In this document: positions 14,583 through 23,654 of the stretch, piece by piece
Numbering within the stretch: position 1 is the first letter of the stretch
Layout of the letters: each line of letters begins with the position of its first letter
Origin: an uncultured Tateyamaria sp.
Lineage (GTDB): Bacteria; Pseudomonadota; Alphaproteobacteria; Rhodobacterales; Rhodobacteraceae
Direction of reading: 5' to 3'
DNA length: 34,708 nucleotides
NCBI GenBank assembly: GCA_905480645.1
Contig: CAJQRC010000011.1
Location: 1 to 34,708, forward strand
Position numbers and translations under genes: made by a program
Notes under the pieces: model-generated
Told to the model about the DNA's origin: nothing
Databases searched by the model: none
The model's input: the letters and a program-made list of their open reading frames with translations, nothing else

Positions 14583-15962
14583 TTAATTGCTCAGTGCAGA
14601 TGCTCCAAAAAACAAACCTCCGATTTGTTTTCTGGCAACATTTTGAACAATGGCCAGTGACAAAATCCAACCACTTGTCACCGCCACCGCAATACCAAAC
14701 CAAACACCCTGCACGCCAAAATCCAGATAGCTTATAAAAATCCAAACAAAAAACGCCACTGCAAAACCCTGACGATAAGCACTAATCCAGAACGTCCAAA
14801 TTGCCTGTTTAAACGCCTGTAGAAGCGAGTTAATTGAAAAAAGCATCATGTAGATTGGGAATAAAAAGGCATCAACTCGCAGATAACTACTGCCAGCTCG
14901 GATAACATCGGGGTCATTGCTAAATAACGCCATTGCAAAGCCGCCACCGAATAGTAAAGCTGGGATAGCAATCAAACTCATCGCAAAGCCCGCACCCCAA
15001 CAATATTTTAAAGCTTGGCGTACTCGATCATATTGCTGCGCACCAAAGTTTTGCCCCGCAATTGGCAAAAGTGCACCCGTCATGCCAAGAACAGGTAATA
15101 ACAAAATCTGTTCTATTCTTAAAGCAACACCGTAAGCTGCAACTGCGTGACCACCAAAGGACTTGAGCGCAAACTGTACAACAAAGCCAGTTGTAAACAT
15201 GATCATTATTGCAGAACTAGCTGGCAGTAGCTGTGCAAAAATCTTTTTAAAACTATCCATGTCCAGCCGGAAAGCTGTGAGCTGAACAGATTGCATAATC
15301 TCAAGCTGAAAGATGCGTACCACAATGTAAGCCATCACACCTGTTTGACTGATGATCGTGGCCGCAGCGATGCCATTGAACCCCATTCCAGACCAAAGTC
15401 CCGGCAGGCCGAACATTAGCAGAGGATTAAGCCCAATGTTAGCCACAAATGCCACTATAAGAGCGCATAGCATGCTACGGCTATCTCCATGAGCTAGCAA
15501 GATCCCATTGCCGCCAGATGCTAATAAAAATCCAGGAAGGGCAAAAATTAGCCAATAAAAATATCCTGTAGCAGCATTACGATAGGCCCCCGGTTCAGAA
15601 ACTAGGACAATGATTTCCGGGCCGAGGAACCAGCTTAATATCATGCAGAAAACGGTGATAATTATACCAAACACAATACCCTGTATTACGTAGCGCTGGG
15701 CCTGAGTATTATTACCACTGCCTTTAGCATTACTTACAAGTGTGCTCAGCGCTGAACTAAGCCCAAAGCCCACTGCCATCATAATGAAAAATGCCTGATA
15801 TCCTATTGCAAGTCCGGCCTGTGTATCTGTTGACAGAAGGCCTGCATAATAAACATCAACAACGTTATAAAGTGTTGTAAACAGCATCCCAAAAGCGGCT
15901 GGGATTGCAAGTTTACGAAAATGGGAGGCCATAGATCCCGTTGTCAAATCATCTGTTTTCAT
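14583..15962 (-). CDS. MATE family efflux transporter
   Basis: A 459-residue membrane protein with about twelve hydrophobic segments arranged as two similar halves, the standard length and architecture of multidrug and toxin extrusion (MATE) carriers, which export cationic compounds in exchange for protons or sodium. Recognisable segments are LAIPAAFGMLFTTLYNVVDVYYAGLLST (membrane segment 1), ALSTLVSNAKGSGN, the LNPLLMFGLPGL motif at the end of the N-lobe, and ALLPIAGQNFGAQQYDRVRQALKYCW in the second half. The substrate is unknown. The leader contains a short palindrome and, further upstream, a terminator-like stem for the preceding DUF3592 gene. It converges with the CAP gene over about 200 bp without features. 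Confidence 0.92.
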   Translation of the reverse strand: MKTDDLTTGSMASHFRKLAIPAAFGMLFTTLYNVVDVYYAGLLSTDTQAGLAIGYQAFFIMMAVGFGLSSALSTLVSNAKGSGNNTQAQRYVIQGIVFGIIITVFCMILSWFLGPEIIVLVSEPGAYRNAATGYFYWLIFALPGFLLASGGNGILLAHGDSRSMLCALIVAFVANIGLNPLLMFGLPGLWSGMGFNGIAAATIISQTGVMAYIVVRIFQLEIMQSVQLTAFRLDMDSFKKIFAQLLPASSAIMIMFTTGFVVQFALKSFGGHAVAAYGVALRIEQILLLPVLGMTGALLPIAGQNFGAQQYDRVRQALKYCWGAGFAMSLIAIPALLFGGGFAMALFSNDPDVIRAGSSYLRVDAFLFPIYMMLFSINSLLQAFKQAIWTFWISAYRQGFAVAFFVWIFISYLDFGVQGVWFGIAVAVTSGWILSLAIVQNVARKQIGGLFFGASALSN

Positions 15963-16019
15963 TAGGGCTTACCGCTCATTTTCCTGCAGAGTTCTGGTGT
16001 CCCGGCAACCACTACATTG

Positions 16020-16031
16020 TGTTGGTCAACA
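16020..16031. promoter_or_regulatory. Short palindrome upstream of the MATE gene
   Basis: TGTTG and CAACA flank a 2-bp centre, 58-69 bp before the MATE start codon. This is a typical size and place for an operator of a drug-responsive repressor, but short palindromes of this kind arise by chance. Confidence 0.3.
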
Positions 16032-16035
16032 GCAC

Positions 16036-16087
16036 CAAAAATGGACCATATTACCGCCGGTAACACAGGCCGGAAGAAATAGTCCAT
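16036..16087 (-). terminator. Terminator-like stem between the DUF3592 and MATE genes
   Basis: Read on the minus strand, ATGGAC (16087-16082 region) pairs with GTCCAT (16046-16041), enclosing the perfect palindrome TTACCGGCGGTAA (16063-16051), and five T follow. It lies 106 bp behind the DUF3592 stop, so it may end that transcript; it could also act within the MATE leader. Confidence 0.4.
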
Positions 16088-16192
16088 CAGACATTCAAAT
16101 TAAGAAATTAGATTTATTTGACCAAACCATTTAAAATGCGTTGAAGACTTAATCAACACTACTTGTAATCCCCGAGATCGCCAGAAATATCT

Positions 16193-16642
16193 CTAAGGCA
16201 CCTTCCTTCGCATTCTCCAGATGAAAATACCACCTACAACAAATAAAATGCCTCCAAGGGAAGCAAACAGTGTCCCAAACCTCTTACTCCAATCAGCCAT
16301 TACAACACTTTTCATCTCACCAGAGGACCAATCAACCAATCCTGCAACAACATCACCTTGATTGTGCGGCTTCGGGCTAACCCACATATTACCCGAGTAT
16401 CTCAACACCTCTCCGCCAGGAGTTGTTGCTGAAAAAATAGGGCGGTATAATTGCCCATCATCGCTTTGCTTGCTTTCAACCTGAACCACTAATAATTCCA
16501 CCTTCATAGCACGTGAAATAAAAGACGATGCAGACCATATCGTATAGAAACCAATAAGAAGGAATAACATCCCATTAAAAATGAGAACATACGGCAGCAA
16601 TCTAATAACTTTAATGATGAGACTTGGAAAACTTGTTAACAT
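16193..16642 (-). CDS. DUF3592-like membrane protein
   Basis: A 149-residue protein with a hydrophobic segment near the N-terminus (LLPYVLIFNGMLFLLIGFYTIWSA, about 16-39), a hydrophilic domain (about 47-115), and a second membrane segment near the end (FASLGGILFVVGGIFIW), then a basic tail (RMRRKVP). This is the DUF3592 layout: two membrane helices around a small extracytoplasmic beta domain with the pattern YRPIFSATTPGGEVL and a GDVVAGLVDW turn. The function of the family is unknown. It stands alone, and two small hairpins occur in its upstream region (16653-16667 and 16688-16703). Confidence 0.65.
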   Translation of the reverse strand: MLTSFPSLIIKVIRLLPYVLIFNGMLFLLIGFYTIWSASSFISRAMKVELLVVQVESKQSDDGQLYRPIFSATTPGGEVLRYSGNMWVSPKPHNQGDVVAGLVDWSSGEMKSVVMADWSKRFGTLFASLGGILFVVGGIFIWRMRRKVP

Positions 16643-16907
16643 CTAAATTACTGAAGGTCCTGCCTTCAAAACTCACTCCTTGAGGCCCTACCATGGAAGG
16701 TAGCATGTTTATTCAAACAAGTGGAAATCGACTGTGTAAAGTTCATTTCTTATCCATTTATTTGGCAACGTAGTTAGGTCAAAAATCAAATTTCAAGATA
16801 ACGTTTTATTCTATATTTAGTCTATTCTTACGCTTTAAAGGCAAACTTCACCTCTTAATCGCAATTAAATATTTCTTAACAGCAGGTATTCATTAGAACT
16901 TAATGTC

Positions 16908-17939
16908 TTACTGCGCACGAACTGAATTTGGCGTTTGGCCTGTCCAACGCCTAAATGCTGATGTGAATGATGACTGATTAGCATACCCAAGCAAAAAAGC
17001 AATTTCTGAGATCGGTACTTGATCTTGGGCAAGGTAGGTGAATGCAATTTTGGAACGAAAATCTTGCACTATAACGGAAAAAGTAAGGTCTTCTTCTGTT
17101 AGCCTGCGCGCCAAAGTACGAGAACCGATAGCTAAACTATCTGCGACCTCTTGCACCGTAAGAATATCAGGTAAGTTATCGAATAACAATTTTTCTATTA
17201 TCACCCTTAACTTGGGTTGGGGCTGCTTTAATTCCGCAAGAAGACCGTTACCATAATCTTCCAAGTAAATAAGCAGACTTGGATCATAAGTTGAAATAGG
17301 TAACTCCAAAGTAGAAAAAGGAATCACGATTTCAGTTTCGGGAGAATCAAATAAAACAGGGCAACCCACAAGTTGTTGAATTAAAACATTACTGTCCGGC
17401 ACATTATGCTCAAACCTTATTTTCAAAGGGTTAAATTTTTGACCAACTTTATCGCGTAAAACGGAAAGAAGGCTAAAAACGAGGAATTCTCGGAGGCGAT
17501 CTCCATACTTAATAAATAACTCGTTTGACTTTAGCACTAACGATACTGAATTGCTTGAGATCTTAATCTGATAACTAAAATTTTCATCATCCAAAATGAT
17601 ATATTTCTGAGCGTTCTTCAGGGCAGCCCCTATGTTCTCAGAATACTTGCCAACATATGCACCTAGGATATCATGATGATTAAAACATAACCCAGCACTT
17701 GCCGCAAACGACGTATCTTTCAATATTTCAATCGCAGCATTCAGAAACAAAGCCTCTTTATGACCATCAATCCTGTGAGCCTTTTGGCCAAGTTTTGCTG
17801 CTACAAAATCCTGCTCGGTCAAATCTGAGGATTTCTTAGCCTGTAAAACCGCGTCTCTCCCGGCACGGTTTTGCAGTTCCTTGGCAATGTGGACCAGACG
17901 GTAGTTTGAAATCAAATAGGTATTTTTTGGCAGTATCAT
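16908..17939 (-). CDS. AraC-family transcriptional regulator
   Basis: A 343-residue regulator. The N-terminal two thirds match the arabinose-binding-like domain found in OruR/ArgR-type AraC relatives. The C-terminal ~100 residues are the double helix-turn-helix: LTVQEVADSLAIGSRTLARRLTEE for the first motif and the signature VPISEIAFLLGYANQSSFTSAFRRWTGQTPNSVRAQ for the second. Such proteins activate catabolic or detoxification genes in response to small effectors. No target is evident: the neighbours are a metallophosphoesterase gene upstream on the same strand (222 bp away) and the DUF3592 gene downstream. A short palindrome with TATCA and TGATA half-sites occurs just upstream of its start, where self-regulation could act. 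Confidence 0.9.
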   Translation of the reverse strand: MILPKNTYLISNYRLVHIAKELQNRAGRDAVLQAKKSSDLTEQDFVAAKLGQKAHRIDGHKEALFLNAAIEILKDTSFAASAGLCFNHHDILGAYVGKYSENIGAALKNAQKYIILDDENFSYQIKISSNSVSLVLKSNELFIKYGDRLREFLVFSLLSVLRDKVGQKFNPLKIRFEHNVPDSNVLIQQLVGCPVLFDSPETEIVIPFSTLELPISTYDPSLLIYLEDYGNGLLAELKQPQPKLRVIIEKLLFDNLPDILTVQEVADSLAIGSRTLARRLTEEDLTFSVIVQDFRSKIAFTYLAQDQVPISEIAFLLGYANQSSFTSAFRRWTGQTPNSVRAQ

Positions 17940-18161
17940 TACCTGAGATTTCCAACTTTTTCTTCTGACTTATCATCAATTTGATACTTTTTTCACAAGG
18001 TACCTCAAAGAGATTGTTTACTAAAGCGATTTTTCTGCAACATTTAAAATACCAAGTTCTAAACCCAAAATAAAAAGAAAGTTGGTTTACAGGCGGCGAA
18101 AGTCTTAATTTTGCTGGCCGTAACGCCTTATCCATCTCAAATCAGCGTCTACTAAAAATCT

Positions 18162-18914
18162 CTATTCCGGCTTCCAGACCTCAGCTTTGCCCATACCGCG
18201 GATAGCAATAGCGTGATTTTTGAGGCAGGCTTCTGCCGGTGTGTGATGATGACCGTAAACAATCAGTTTAGCGCCCAAATCTGCTGCAAGGTTATCAACC
18301 ACAGGAAAACCTCTTTCATGAGTTGTTGGACCTTCATGGGTAATAAGCACGTCTGCACGCTGAGACTGGAACTGCCTAACAGTTGATGGGAAAATCGTAT
18401 TACGGTGCCTTAAAGGAATACCTGTACGGAACCGAGCGTTTTCGCGCGTGGCAACCAGTAGATCTTCCGGTGAGTGGTATTTTACCGTTGCCTTTTCGTC
18501 AGCTTTATAAGGATACCAGCATTTACCTCTAAACACACCACCTAAGCCCGCAATTCGAAGCTTGTTCGGACCAATTTCAATAACTCCACCATCAAAAAGA
18601 AAGTTGGATAATTCTTTGAAAACGAGATCATAGACAGCAGGACTATCCACATCGTGATTGCCAGAAATCAAGCGTACATTAATACCTTTTCTGCACAAGT
18701 TATCCAGCACATCTCTCGCAGTTTGATGAGCCTTCTGGTTATCTTTATCTTGTTTATCAATCAAATCTCCTAAGATAATCACCGTATGAGGAGGATGCTG
18801 ATCAACGGATTTTAGTAACGGCTCCCAATTTGAATGAGGGTCACCATAGAATAAAACACCCTCGAGAGCAGGCGTGATATCACGCATAATATGTTCAAAA
18901 TTAAGGGTAGTCAT
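18162..18914 (-). CDS. Calcineurin-like metallophosphoesterase
   Basis: A 250-residue cytoplasmic phosphoesterase with all metal-binding motifs of the superfamily: GDPHSN (Asp25, His27), GDLID (Asp50), GNHD (Asn86, His87, Asp88), THE, and the closing GHHH. The family hydrolyses phosphomono- and diesters using two metal ions. The start is set at the ATG at 18914, which has GGAG six bases upstream; an in-frame TTG four codons earlier overlaps that site and is less likely. It is divergent from the cREC gene, and a 15-bp palindrome lies between them. Its substrate is unknown; the cREC neighbour makes a nucleic-acid or cyclic-phosphate substrate thinkable. Confidence 0.9.
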   Translation of the reverse strand: MTTLNFEHIMRDITPALEGVLFYGDPHSNWEPLLKSVDQHPPHTVIILGDLIDKQDKDNQKAHQTARDVLDNLCRKGINVRLISGNHDVDSPAVYDLVFKELSNFLFDGGVIEIGPNKLRIAGLGGVFRGKCWYPYKADEKATVKYHSPEDLLVATRENARFRTGIPLRHRNTIFPSTVRQFQSQRADVLITHEGPTTHERGFPVVDNLAADLGAKLIVYGHHHTPAEACLKNHAIAIRGMGKAEVWKPE

Positions 18915-18992
18915 TACAATCTCCAATATTTCAATACCAACACAAGAGGCGGTCCGATTAGGGACACCCGACAGCGTTAGTTCATATGAGAG

Positions 18993-19007
18993 ACATGAAT
19001 TTCATGT
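18993..19007. promoter_or_regulatory. Perfect 15-bp palindrome between the phosphoesterase and cREC genes
   Basis: ACATGAATTTCATGT reads the same on both strands apart from its central base. It sits in the 247-bp divergent region, 79 bp upstream of the phosphoesterase start and 155 bp upstream of the cREC start, so one regulator could control both. Confidence 0.45.
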
Positions 19008-19161
19008 TTGCTAAAGTATGCGATGTAATTAAAAAAGTCAATGTTTGGTGAATTTACTTCAGTACAATTTACCTTCCCAAAGCGAAGCGAATTCATGTAA
19101 AAATAAACCAAGAAGTAACTGGTCAAATTCAAATCGGACAAAATCTGTAAAGTAGGTAATA

Positions 19162-19500
19162 ATGAGTTATTCTTTGTTTATTGACGATGAGCGGGACCCA
19201 CCGAACGATGGGCGCGAATGGCGCATTGCAAGATCGTTAGACCAAGTCAAAACCTGTCTATCGATTCACGGCGCACCAGTATTTGTTAGCTTTGATCATG
19301 ATTTAGGCGATGGAGAGCCCACTGGGCATGACATTGCCAAAGCTATGGTTGACGGCGACCTCGGCGAGCGCTCCGATTCAGGTTTTGCAATAGGGTTTCA
19401 TCCTAAGTTCACCTATTATGTCCACAGTCAGAATCCGGTTGGAAAAAGTAATATTGAAGGACTACTGGGTAATTACCTTCGTCATAAGAATTCAAATTAA
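19162..19500 (+). CDS. Cyclic-phosphate processing receiver (cREC) domain protein
   Basis: A 112-residue protein consisting of one receiver-like domain. The start (SYSLFIDDERDPP) carries the acidic pair Asp8-Asp9, and the second strand ends SFDHDLGDGEPTGHDIAKAMV with Asp45-His46-Asp47, the hallmark of the cREC type. This family was described by comparative genomics as a receiver domain that may process cyclic phosphate ends, often linked to nucleic-acid repair genes. A C-terminal strand has FTYYVHSQNPVGKSNIEGLL. The length equals the domain. It is divergent from a metallophosphoesterase and is followed after 164 bp by a thermonuclease. The enzymatic role is a family-level prediction, not something shown here. 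Confidence 0.8.
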   Translation: MSYSLFIDDERDPPNDGREWRIARSLDQVKTCLSIHGAPVFVSFDHDLGDGEPTGHDIAKAMVDGDLGERSDSGFAIGFHPKFTYYVHSQNPVGKSNIEGLLGNYLRHKNSN

Positions 19501-19664
19501 CTTTTATTGTCGGCCCAATACCGTCCGAAAGCCTCTCTGTAGGAAGTAGAAAAACCAAGACAGTAAACCAAAAATCGAATAGATCTAAAGTTGTGTGGCT
19601 TTCAGATCGCGAACAAAAACATTGGTTTAATAGCCCGATCTTAGAATTAATAAGGCGCCATAGC

Positions 19665-20324
19665 ATGAGTTTATTAAAAGTACTTGTTACTTTACTGGCA
19701 TTCACCTGGACTTTTGAAGCAGAAGCTCAAGGCACCAGAGTAGTTGACGGAGATACACTTGAAATTGAAGGCATCTCATATCGACTTCACGGTATTGATG
19801 CACCTGAACATGGACAGGAGTGTAATAAGAAATCTGGCGGAACTTGGGCATGTGGCAAACAAGCAACCAAATTTGTAATGTTGCTTGTTAAAGGAAAAAC
19901 AGTTCTTTGTGAAAACAAAGGCACCGACGCCTACAACCGTATCATCGCTGTGTGTATGGCTGGAGATATCGATATAAATTCCGAATTGGTGACTGCAGGT
20001 CTTGCTTGGGCATATACAAAATATTCTTACGACTATGTGAGCGAAGAACAAACAGCGAGGAATGCTAATCTGGGTGTTTGGCAAGCCACCACGCAAACTC
20101 CTTGGGATTATCGAAAGTCCCGCTGGAACGCAGCGGAACAAAAGGCACCGGAGGGATGTCCTATCAAAGGTAATATATCACGCAGCGGAAAGAAAATTTA
20201 TCATCCGCCATGGTCACCTTGGTACAGTAAGACAAAAATTAGTGTGGCTAAAGGTGAACGTTGGTTTTGCACTGAAGAAGAAGCAAAAGCAGCAGGTTGG
20301 AGAACTGCAATCTTTGGAAATTAA
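19665..20324 (+). CDS. Secreted thermonuclease (SNase) family protein
   Basis: A 219-residue nuclease. The start is set at the ATG at 19665, where a signal peptide begins (MSLLKVLVTLLAFTWTFEAEA) and an AAGG ribosome-binding site stands nine bases upstream; an in-frame extension to 19593 would hide the signal peptide. The SNase-like domain shows RVVDGDTLEI, YRLHGIDAPEHGQ (Arg40, Asp45, Glu48), DAYNRIIAVC and GVWQ. A C-terminal domain (CPIKGNIS...KIYH...GERWFCTEEEAKAAGWRTA) is the small Cys-containing module often fused to such nucleases. It probably acts in the periplasm or outside the cell on DNA or RNA. It may share a transcript with the cREC gene. Confidence 0.9.
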   Translation: MSLLKVLVTLLAFTWTFEAEAQGTRVVDGDTLEIEGISYRLHGIDAPEHGQECNKKSGGTWACGKQATKFVMLLVKGKTVLCENKGTDAYNRIIAVCMAGDIDINSELVTAGLAWAYTKYSYDYVSEEQTARNANLGVWQATTQTPWDYRKSRWNAAEQKAPEGCPIKGNISRSGKKIYHPPWSPWYSKTKISVAKGERWFCTEEEAKAAGWRTAIFGN

Positions 20325-20404
20325 GCTTCCTAAACTTCAGAGCATTATGAAACATTAAAAAAGGCTTTTTATCTAGTTTCTATACCATTTTAACTGTCCA
20401 ATTT

Positions 20405-21154
20405 TTAGAATTGATCTCGCCACCTCAAACCATCTTCTGTTTTGGTTTTGGGCCGATATTCACATCCGAGCGGCCCCTGATACCCAAGAGCTTGAAATTC
20501 CGGCAATAAAAGCGAATAATCTAACGCCCCTTTAAAAGGCTCCGCGCGTAATTCAGCAGCCGATATTTGAACATGGCCAATTTTATCGACATATTTTGCG
20601 AAAGTCTTCAGAACGTCGCCAGTTTGTGTAAATACATGATAACAATCAAACATAATTTTCAATCGGGGGTTATTTATAACATCGAGAACCTGTGCTGCCT
20701 GAGTGACGGTTTTTAGGAAATAACCAGGCAATTGCTCTTCACAAACCGGCTCGATTAAGATTTTTATCATCGAATGTTCAAGCGCGTATTCAAGGTTTGC
20801 ATAGAAGGCCTCATAGGCGTCTGAAGTATCTTCCGTGACCCCTGCCAGTATATGTAGAGCTTTCACACCAATATCTTCAGCTATTACAATCGCCTCGCGA
20901 ATATCTTTTCGTGCGCGCGGGATTTCATCAGGTAAAGCAGCACAGCCAAAACTTTGGCCCATGTGGGCATTCATACTATTAACAGGCAAGTTTAATTGGG
21001 ACAGCAGGGTTTTAAGCGCCACCAAATCTTGAGAATGTGGTTCATCATGGAACTCAACAGAATGAAACCCATGCAATTTTGCCATTTTTATACGTTCAAA
21101 AAATGGAAGGTCCGTCCAAAGGTACCCAGTATTGGCTGAAAAGTTAAATTCCAT
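20405..21154 (-). CDS. hyi: Hydroxypyruvate isomerase-like TIM-barrel protein
   Basis: A 249-residue sugar isomerase of the AP endonuclease 2 / xylose-isomerase-like TIM-barrel superfamily, closest in character to hydroxypyruvate isomerase and 2-oxo-tetronate isomerase (Hyi/OtnI). Features are FSANTGYLWTDLPFFERI at the start, HGFHSVEFHDEP, the strand ILIEPVC with its metal-binding Glu, IMFDCYHVFTQTGD, IGHVQISAAELRAEP and CEYRPKTKTEDGLRW at the end. The start is the ATG at 21154; the preceding in-frame TTG overlaps the AAGGAAGG ribosome-binding site. It is the last gene of the ABC-transporter operon, 16 bp behind the dehydrogenase. It may interconvert a hydroxy-aldehyde and a hydroxy-ketone product of that pathway. 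Confidence 0.8.
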   Translation of the reverse strand: MEFNFSANTGYLWTDLPFFERIKMAKLHGFHSVEFHDEPHSQDLVALKTLLSQLNLPVNSMNAHMGQSFGCAALPDEIPRARKDIREAIVIAEDIGVKALHILAGVTEDTSDAYEAFYANLEYALEHSMIKILIEPVCEEQLPGYFLKTVTQAAQVLDVINNPRLKIMFDCYHVFTQTGDVLKTFAKYVDKIGHVQISAAELRAEPFKGALDYSLLLPEFQALGYQGPLGCEYRPKTKTEDGLRWRDQF

Positions 21155-21173
21155 CAAGCCTTCCTTTAAGCCG

Positions 21174-22298
21174 TTACGGGATCAAAACTTCCCGAATAGT
21201 TTTTGCGTCGGCAAGGCGATCCATAGCAGCATTCAAATCATCAAAACCAATAGAGCGGGACATTAATCTATTTACAGGCAAAATACCGTTTTGAAACATG
21301 TTTAGATAGCGTGGGATATCTCGCTTTGCGACACAACTGCCCATGTAAGAGCCTTTAATACAGCGCTCTTCTGCAGCGATTTTTAAATGCGATAAATTTA
21401 TCATTGTTTCAGCGCCGGGCATGCCTGCCGCCACTGTCGTCCCCCCCCGCCGCGTTATGTTGTAGGCCGTTTGCAAGGCTTGGCCTGATCCGGCAGTTTC
21501 GATTGCGCAATGCACGCCGCCACCCGTTAAAGCCAGCACTTGTTCGATCACATCTTCATCTGCAGCGTTTAACGCATGATGCACACCAAGCTCTTTGGCA
21601 AAATGTAGCTTTTCCTGGCTTAAGTCGAGCGCTAAAACCTTGCCAGCCCCAATCGCCAAAGCAGCCAGAACAGCGCTGAGGCCAACACCTCCAAGGCCAA
21701 CCACTGCGATAAACTGGCCAGGTTTTGCCTTTGCACTGTTAATCACTGCACCCACGCCAGTCACTACGCCACAGCCGAAAAGCGCCGCATGTTCAAATGG
21801 AATGGACTTGTCTATTTTCACCAAAGCTTCTTCCGGCAGAACAGAATATTCAGCAAAGCCCGCAACGCCAGAGTGATGATGAATTCGGGTACTGCCCTGA
21901 TGTAACCGCGTTGTTCCGTCCTTAAAAACTGCTTTGGCATTGGCAACTGTCGCTGGTTCACACAGGGCCGGCCGGCCAACACTGCACATTTCACAATGTC
22001 CACAACTGGCTACATAAGACGGAACGACGTGATCCCCTATTGCAAAGCCTTTTACATCTTCACCTAACTCCTCAACGATCCCGGCAGCTTCGTGCCCGAT
22101 AACAATTGGCATAGGTTTTGCCCGCTCGCCGCTGATTGCCACAAGATCGGAATGGCACAGGCCAACGGCTTTGATCCTGACCAGCACTTCACCACGCTTT
22201 GGTGGATCCAACTCTACGTCTTCTATACTTAAAGGTTTGGACACACTGTAAGGTCTTTGTGCCGAGGAACTTCTGAGAATGGCAGCTTTCATCTTCAT
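21174..22298 (-). CDS. Zinc-dependent alcohol dehydrogenase (MDR family)
   Basis: A 374-residue medium-chain dehydrogenase of the class III-like type, active on a primary alcohol or the matching aldehyde with NAD(P). The catalytic zinc ligands are Cys in VGLCHSDL, His-Glu in IGHEAAG, and the second Cys in LFGCGVVTG. The structural zinc site is complete, with four Cys in SCGHCEMCSVGRPALC. The Rossmann motif is VGLGGVGLSAV. It carries a His-rich stretch (TRIHHHSGVAGF) typical of this branch. An AGGA site lies eight bases before the ATG. It follows the GabT-like gene by 39 bp, so it might reduce or oxidise the aldehyde formed by deamination. Confidence 0.92.
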   Translation of the reverse strand: MKMKAAILRSSSAQRPYSVSKPLSIEDVELDPPKRGEVLVRIKAVGLCHSDLVAISGERAKPMPIVIGHEAAGIVEELGEDVKGFAIGDHVVPSYVASCGHCEMCSVGRPALCEPATVANAKAVFKDGTTRLHQGSTRIHHHSGVAGFAEYSVLPEEALVKIDKSIPFEHAALFGCGVVTGVGAVINSAKAKPGQFIAVVGLGGVGLSAVLAALAIGAGKVLALDLSQEKLHFAKELGVHHALNAADEDVIEQVLALTGGGVHCAIETAGSGQALQTAYNITRRGGTTVAAGMPGAETMINLSHLKIAAEERCIKGSYMGSCVAKRDIPRYLNMFQNGILPVNRLMSRSIGFDDLNAAMDRLADAKTIREVLIP

Positions 22299-22337
22299 GA
22301 CTGTTTTCCTAAAGTTTTGCTAAGCGCGACAACCACA

Positions 22338-23624
22338 TCAGTAGCAAGCCTCTTCTAAGCAGGTTTCAAGAATATCCAAACCTTCTTCCACCAACGAAAG
22401 CTGCGCTGAGAGGGGCACCAGAATACGTATTACGTTACGCGTTGGGCCGGCTGTAACCAAAATAAGACCTTTAGCTAAGGCGATTTGGGCAACTTTGGCC
22501 GCCAGTTCTCCATCAGGCTCCCCCGTATCACGGTCTTTTACCAGCTCAATCGCGTTCATACAGCCAAGCCCGCGCACATCCCCAATGCATTTTAACGAGT
22601 TTTTGCGAGCCATTTTTTGCAACCGCGCATCGATCAAGTCACCCATCACCAACCCTTTTTCCAAAAGGCCTTCTTCTTCGATCACGTCAAGAACGGCCAG
22701 CGCTGCAGCACAGGCCATCGGATTACCACCAAACGTGCCGCCAAGCCCGCCCGGTGGAACTGTGTCGATAATGCTGGCTTTGCCCACTATTCCTGAAATC
22801 GGTAAACCGCCGCCAATGCTTTTGCCGACGCAGGTTAGATCTGACGAAATACCATAATGTTCCAGGGCAAACATTTTTCCCGTGCGTCCCATGCCTGATT
22901 GGATTTCATCAGCAACAAAAACAATGCCATGCTTGTCGCAAAGCTGGCGCAAATAGGCCAGAAACTCAGCTGATGCAATATTATACCCGCCCTCACCCTG
23001 AACCGGCTCTACAAATATAGCCGCAATCTGATCTGGCGGGCAGTCGCTTCTAAACATGGTTTCAAAGGCTTGCTTTGTATCCTCGAGGGTTATCCCACGA
23101 TATGCATCCGGAAACGGCAAGCGGAAAATTTCGCCTGGGAATGGTCCAAAGCCCTTTTTAAACGGCACCATTCTGGCACTAAGTGCCATACCCATATATG
23201 ACCGTCCGTGATACCCGTTTGTAAAGGTAATAAGAGCGGGCCGCTTTGTATAATACCTTGCCACTTTTATTGCATTTTCAACAGCCTCACCACCGGCTGA
23301 AAAGAACATCGATTTCTTCTCAAAATCCCCAGGATATAGAGAATTGAGCCGTTCGGCTAATTCTATATAACTTTCATAAGGCGTTACTTGAAAGCATGTA
23401 TGCGTCAGACTGTCTAACTGATGCTTTATGGCCGAAACAACTTTTTCATGACGATGGCCAACATTCTGGCACCCAATACCGCCGCAAAAATCTATATAAC
23501 GTTTGCCTTCAATATCCCAAATTTCGGCATTCTCTGCTTTTTCAGCAACGAATGTAGAGGAGTAGGCGATCGCTTTTGCAACAGCCCTGTCTCGTCGACC
23601 TTCAATTTCGATATTTGTGGTCAT
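22338..23624 (-). CDS. gabT: 4-aminobutyrate-type aminotransferase (class III)
   Basis: A 428-residue PLP enzyme that moves an omega-amino group to 2-oxoglutarate (or pyruvate), giving an aldehyde. It follows GabT over its whole length: IDFCGGIGCQNVGHRH, SAGGEAVENAIKVAR, the phosphate and ring-stacking segment NGYHGRSYMGMALS, the acid EPVQGEGGY, VADEIQSGMGRTGKMFALEHYG, the PLP lysine at about residue 268 in CVGKSIGGGLP, and GGTFGGNPMACAAALAVL. No succinate-semialdehyde dehydrogenase lies beside it, so GABA may not be its real substrate; a transported polyamine, amino alcohol or other omega-amino compound is possible. A 14-bp hairpin stands in the 82-bp gap upstream, after the binding-protein gene. 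Confidence 0.88.
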   Translation of the reverse strand: MTTNIEIEGRRDRAVAKAIAYSSTFVAEKAENAEIWDIEGKRYIDFCGGIGCQNVGHRHEKVVSAIKHQLDSLTHTCFQVTPYESYIELAERLNSLYPGDFEKKSMFFSAGGEAVENAIKVARYYTKRPALITFTNGYHGRSYMGMALSARMVPFKKGFGPFPGEIFRLPFPDAYRGITLEDTKQAFETMFRSDCPPDQIAAIFVEPVQGEGGYNIASAEFLAYLRQLCDKHGIVFVADEIQSGMGRTGKMFALEHYGISSDLTCVGKSIGGGLPISGIVGKASIIDTVPPGGLGGTFGGNPMACAAALAVLDVIEEEGLLEKGLVMGDLIDARLQKMARKNSLKCIGDVRGLGCMNAIELVKDRDTGEPDGELAAKVAQIALAKGLILVTAGPTRNVIRILVPLSAQLSLVEEGLDILETCLEEACY

Positions 23625-23654
23625 AATATAAGCCCTGTCAGTGCATTATTTACC

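Noticed and set aside
20340-20404. A-run and T-run around GGC (about 20357-20370) as a bidirectional terminator between the thermonuclease and hyi genes.
   Set aside because: The complementary runs leave too small a loop for a stable hairpin and the stem is almost all A-T.
22495-22857. Plus-strand 120-codon open frame opposite gabT, and similar frames opposite the alcohol dehydrogenase (21404-21876).
   Set aside because: They lie fully inside strongly supported minus-strand genes and show no family features.
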